Positions 6,920 through 6,956 of a stretch of 6,956 bases of DNA are shown here, in pieces. The translations under genes and the position numbers were made by a program. Source of the DNA: Odoribacteraceae bacterium (lineage in GTDB: Bacteria; Bacteroidota; Bacteroidia; Bacteroidales; Marinifilaceae); NCBI GenBank assembly GCA_031279175.1, contig JAITJA010000055.1:1-6956 (forward strand), in the 5' to 3' direction. Within the stretch, counting starts at the first letter, position 1. Every line of letters begins with the position of its first letter. The notes under the pieces were generated by a model. It was not told the DNA's origin. It did not search any database and was given only the letters and a program-made list of their open reading frames with translations.

Positions 6920-6956
6920 GGACGGATTTATTTAACCGGGAGGGGGTCGCGCGGCC

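Noticed and set aside
6815..6956. A minus-strand frame open from the right edge through the whole leader to a TGA at about 6817-6815, which could be the end of an upstream gene.
   Set aside because: It crosses the A/T-only core and both hairpins and gives Lys/Leu/Pro-rich residues unlike the neighbouring genes. There is no ATG within it. An upstream gene more likely ends at one of the TAA codons near 6930.

Overview
The window holds one strand-uniform block of four genes, all read right to left on the minus strand. It is a SusC/SusD-type nutrient-uptake operon of the phylum Bacteroidota. The gene order in transcription is: a TonB-dependent SusC/RagA transporter with an extra N-terminal STN domain (6813 to 3544), a RagB/SusD-like surface lipoprotein (3517 to 2024), a DUF4843-type lipoprotein (2011 to 1139), and a PKD-like family lipoprotein that starts at 1120 and runs off the left edge. 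The SusC/SusD pair points to Bacteroidota. The starts carry no GGAGG-type ribosome binding site and are A-rich, as is usual there. The coding sequence looks GC-rich by eye (not counted), which fits a high-GC Bacteroidales lineage such as Alistipes-like bacteria better than Bacteroides proper. The genus is a guess.

Layout: 1-1120 PKD-like lipoprotein (3' end missing); 1121-1138 spacer; 1139-2011 DUF4843 lipoprotein; 2012-2023 spacer; 2024-3517 SusD; 3518-3543 spacer, which contains a 9-codon minicistron that touches both neighbours; 3544-6813 SusC; 6814-6956 leader of the operon. Spacers of 12-26 nt indicate a single transcript. The leader has an AT-rich core between two GC-rich hairpins. The hairpin nearer susC, read on the plus strand, is followed at once by eight T and looks like an intrinsic terminator pointing antisense to the operon.

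How the genes should work together: SusD forms the surface lid that binds ligand over the SusC barrel. SusC imports the ligand using TonB energy. The two further lipoproteins probably sit on the cell surface and help capture or process the ligand. The STN domain on SusC implies control by an anti-sigma (FecR-like) and ECF sigma pair, probably encoded just to the right of the window. No glycoside hydrolase, lyase or peptidase is visible, so the substrate cannot be read from this window.

I found no tRNA, rRNA, CRISPR array, insertion sequence or phage gene. Most of the window is a recognisable gene cassette. The open questions are the function of the two accessory lipoproteins and the possible antisense RNA at the susC leader.
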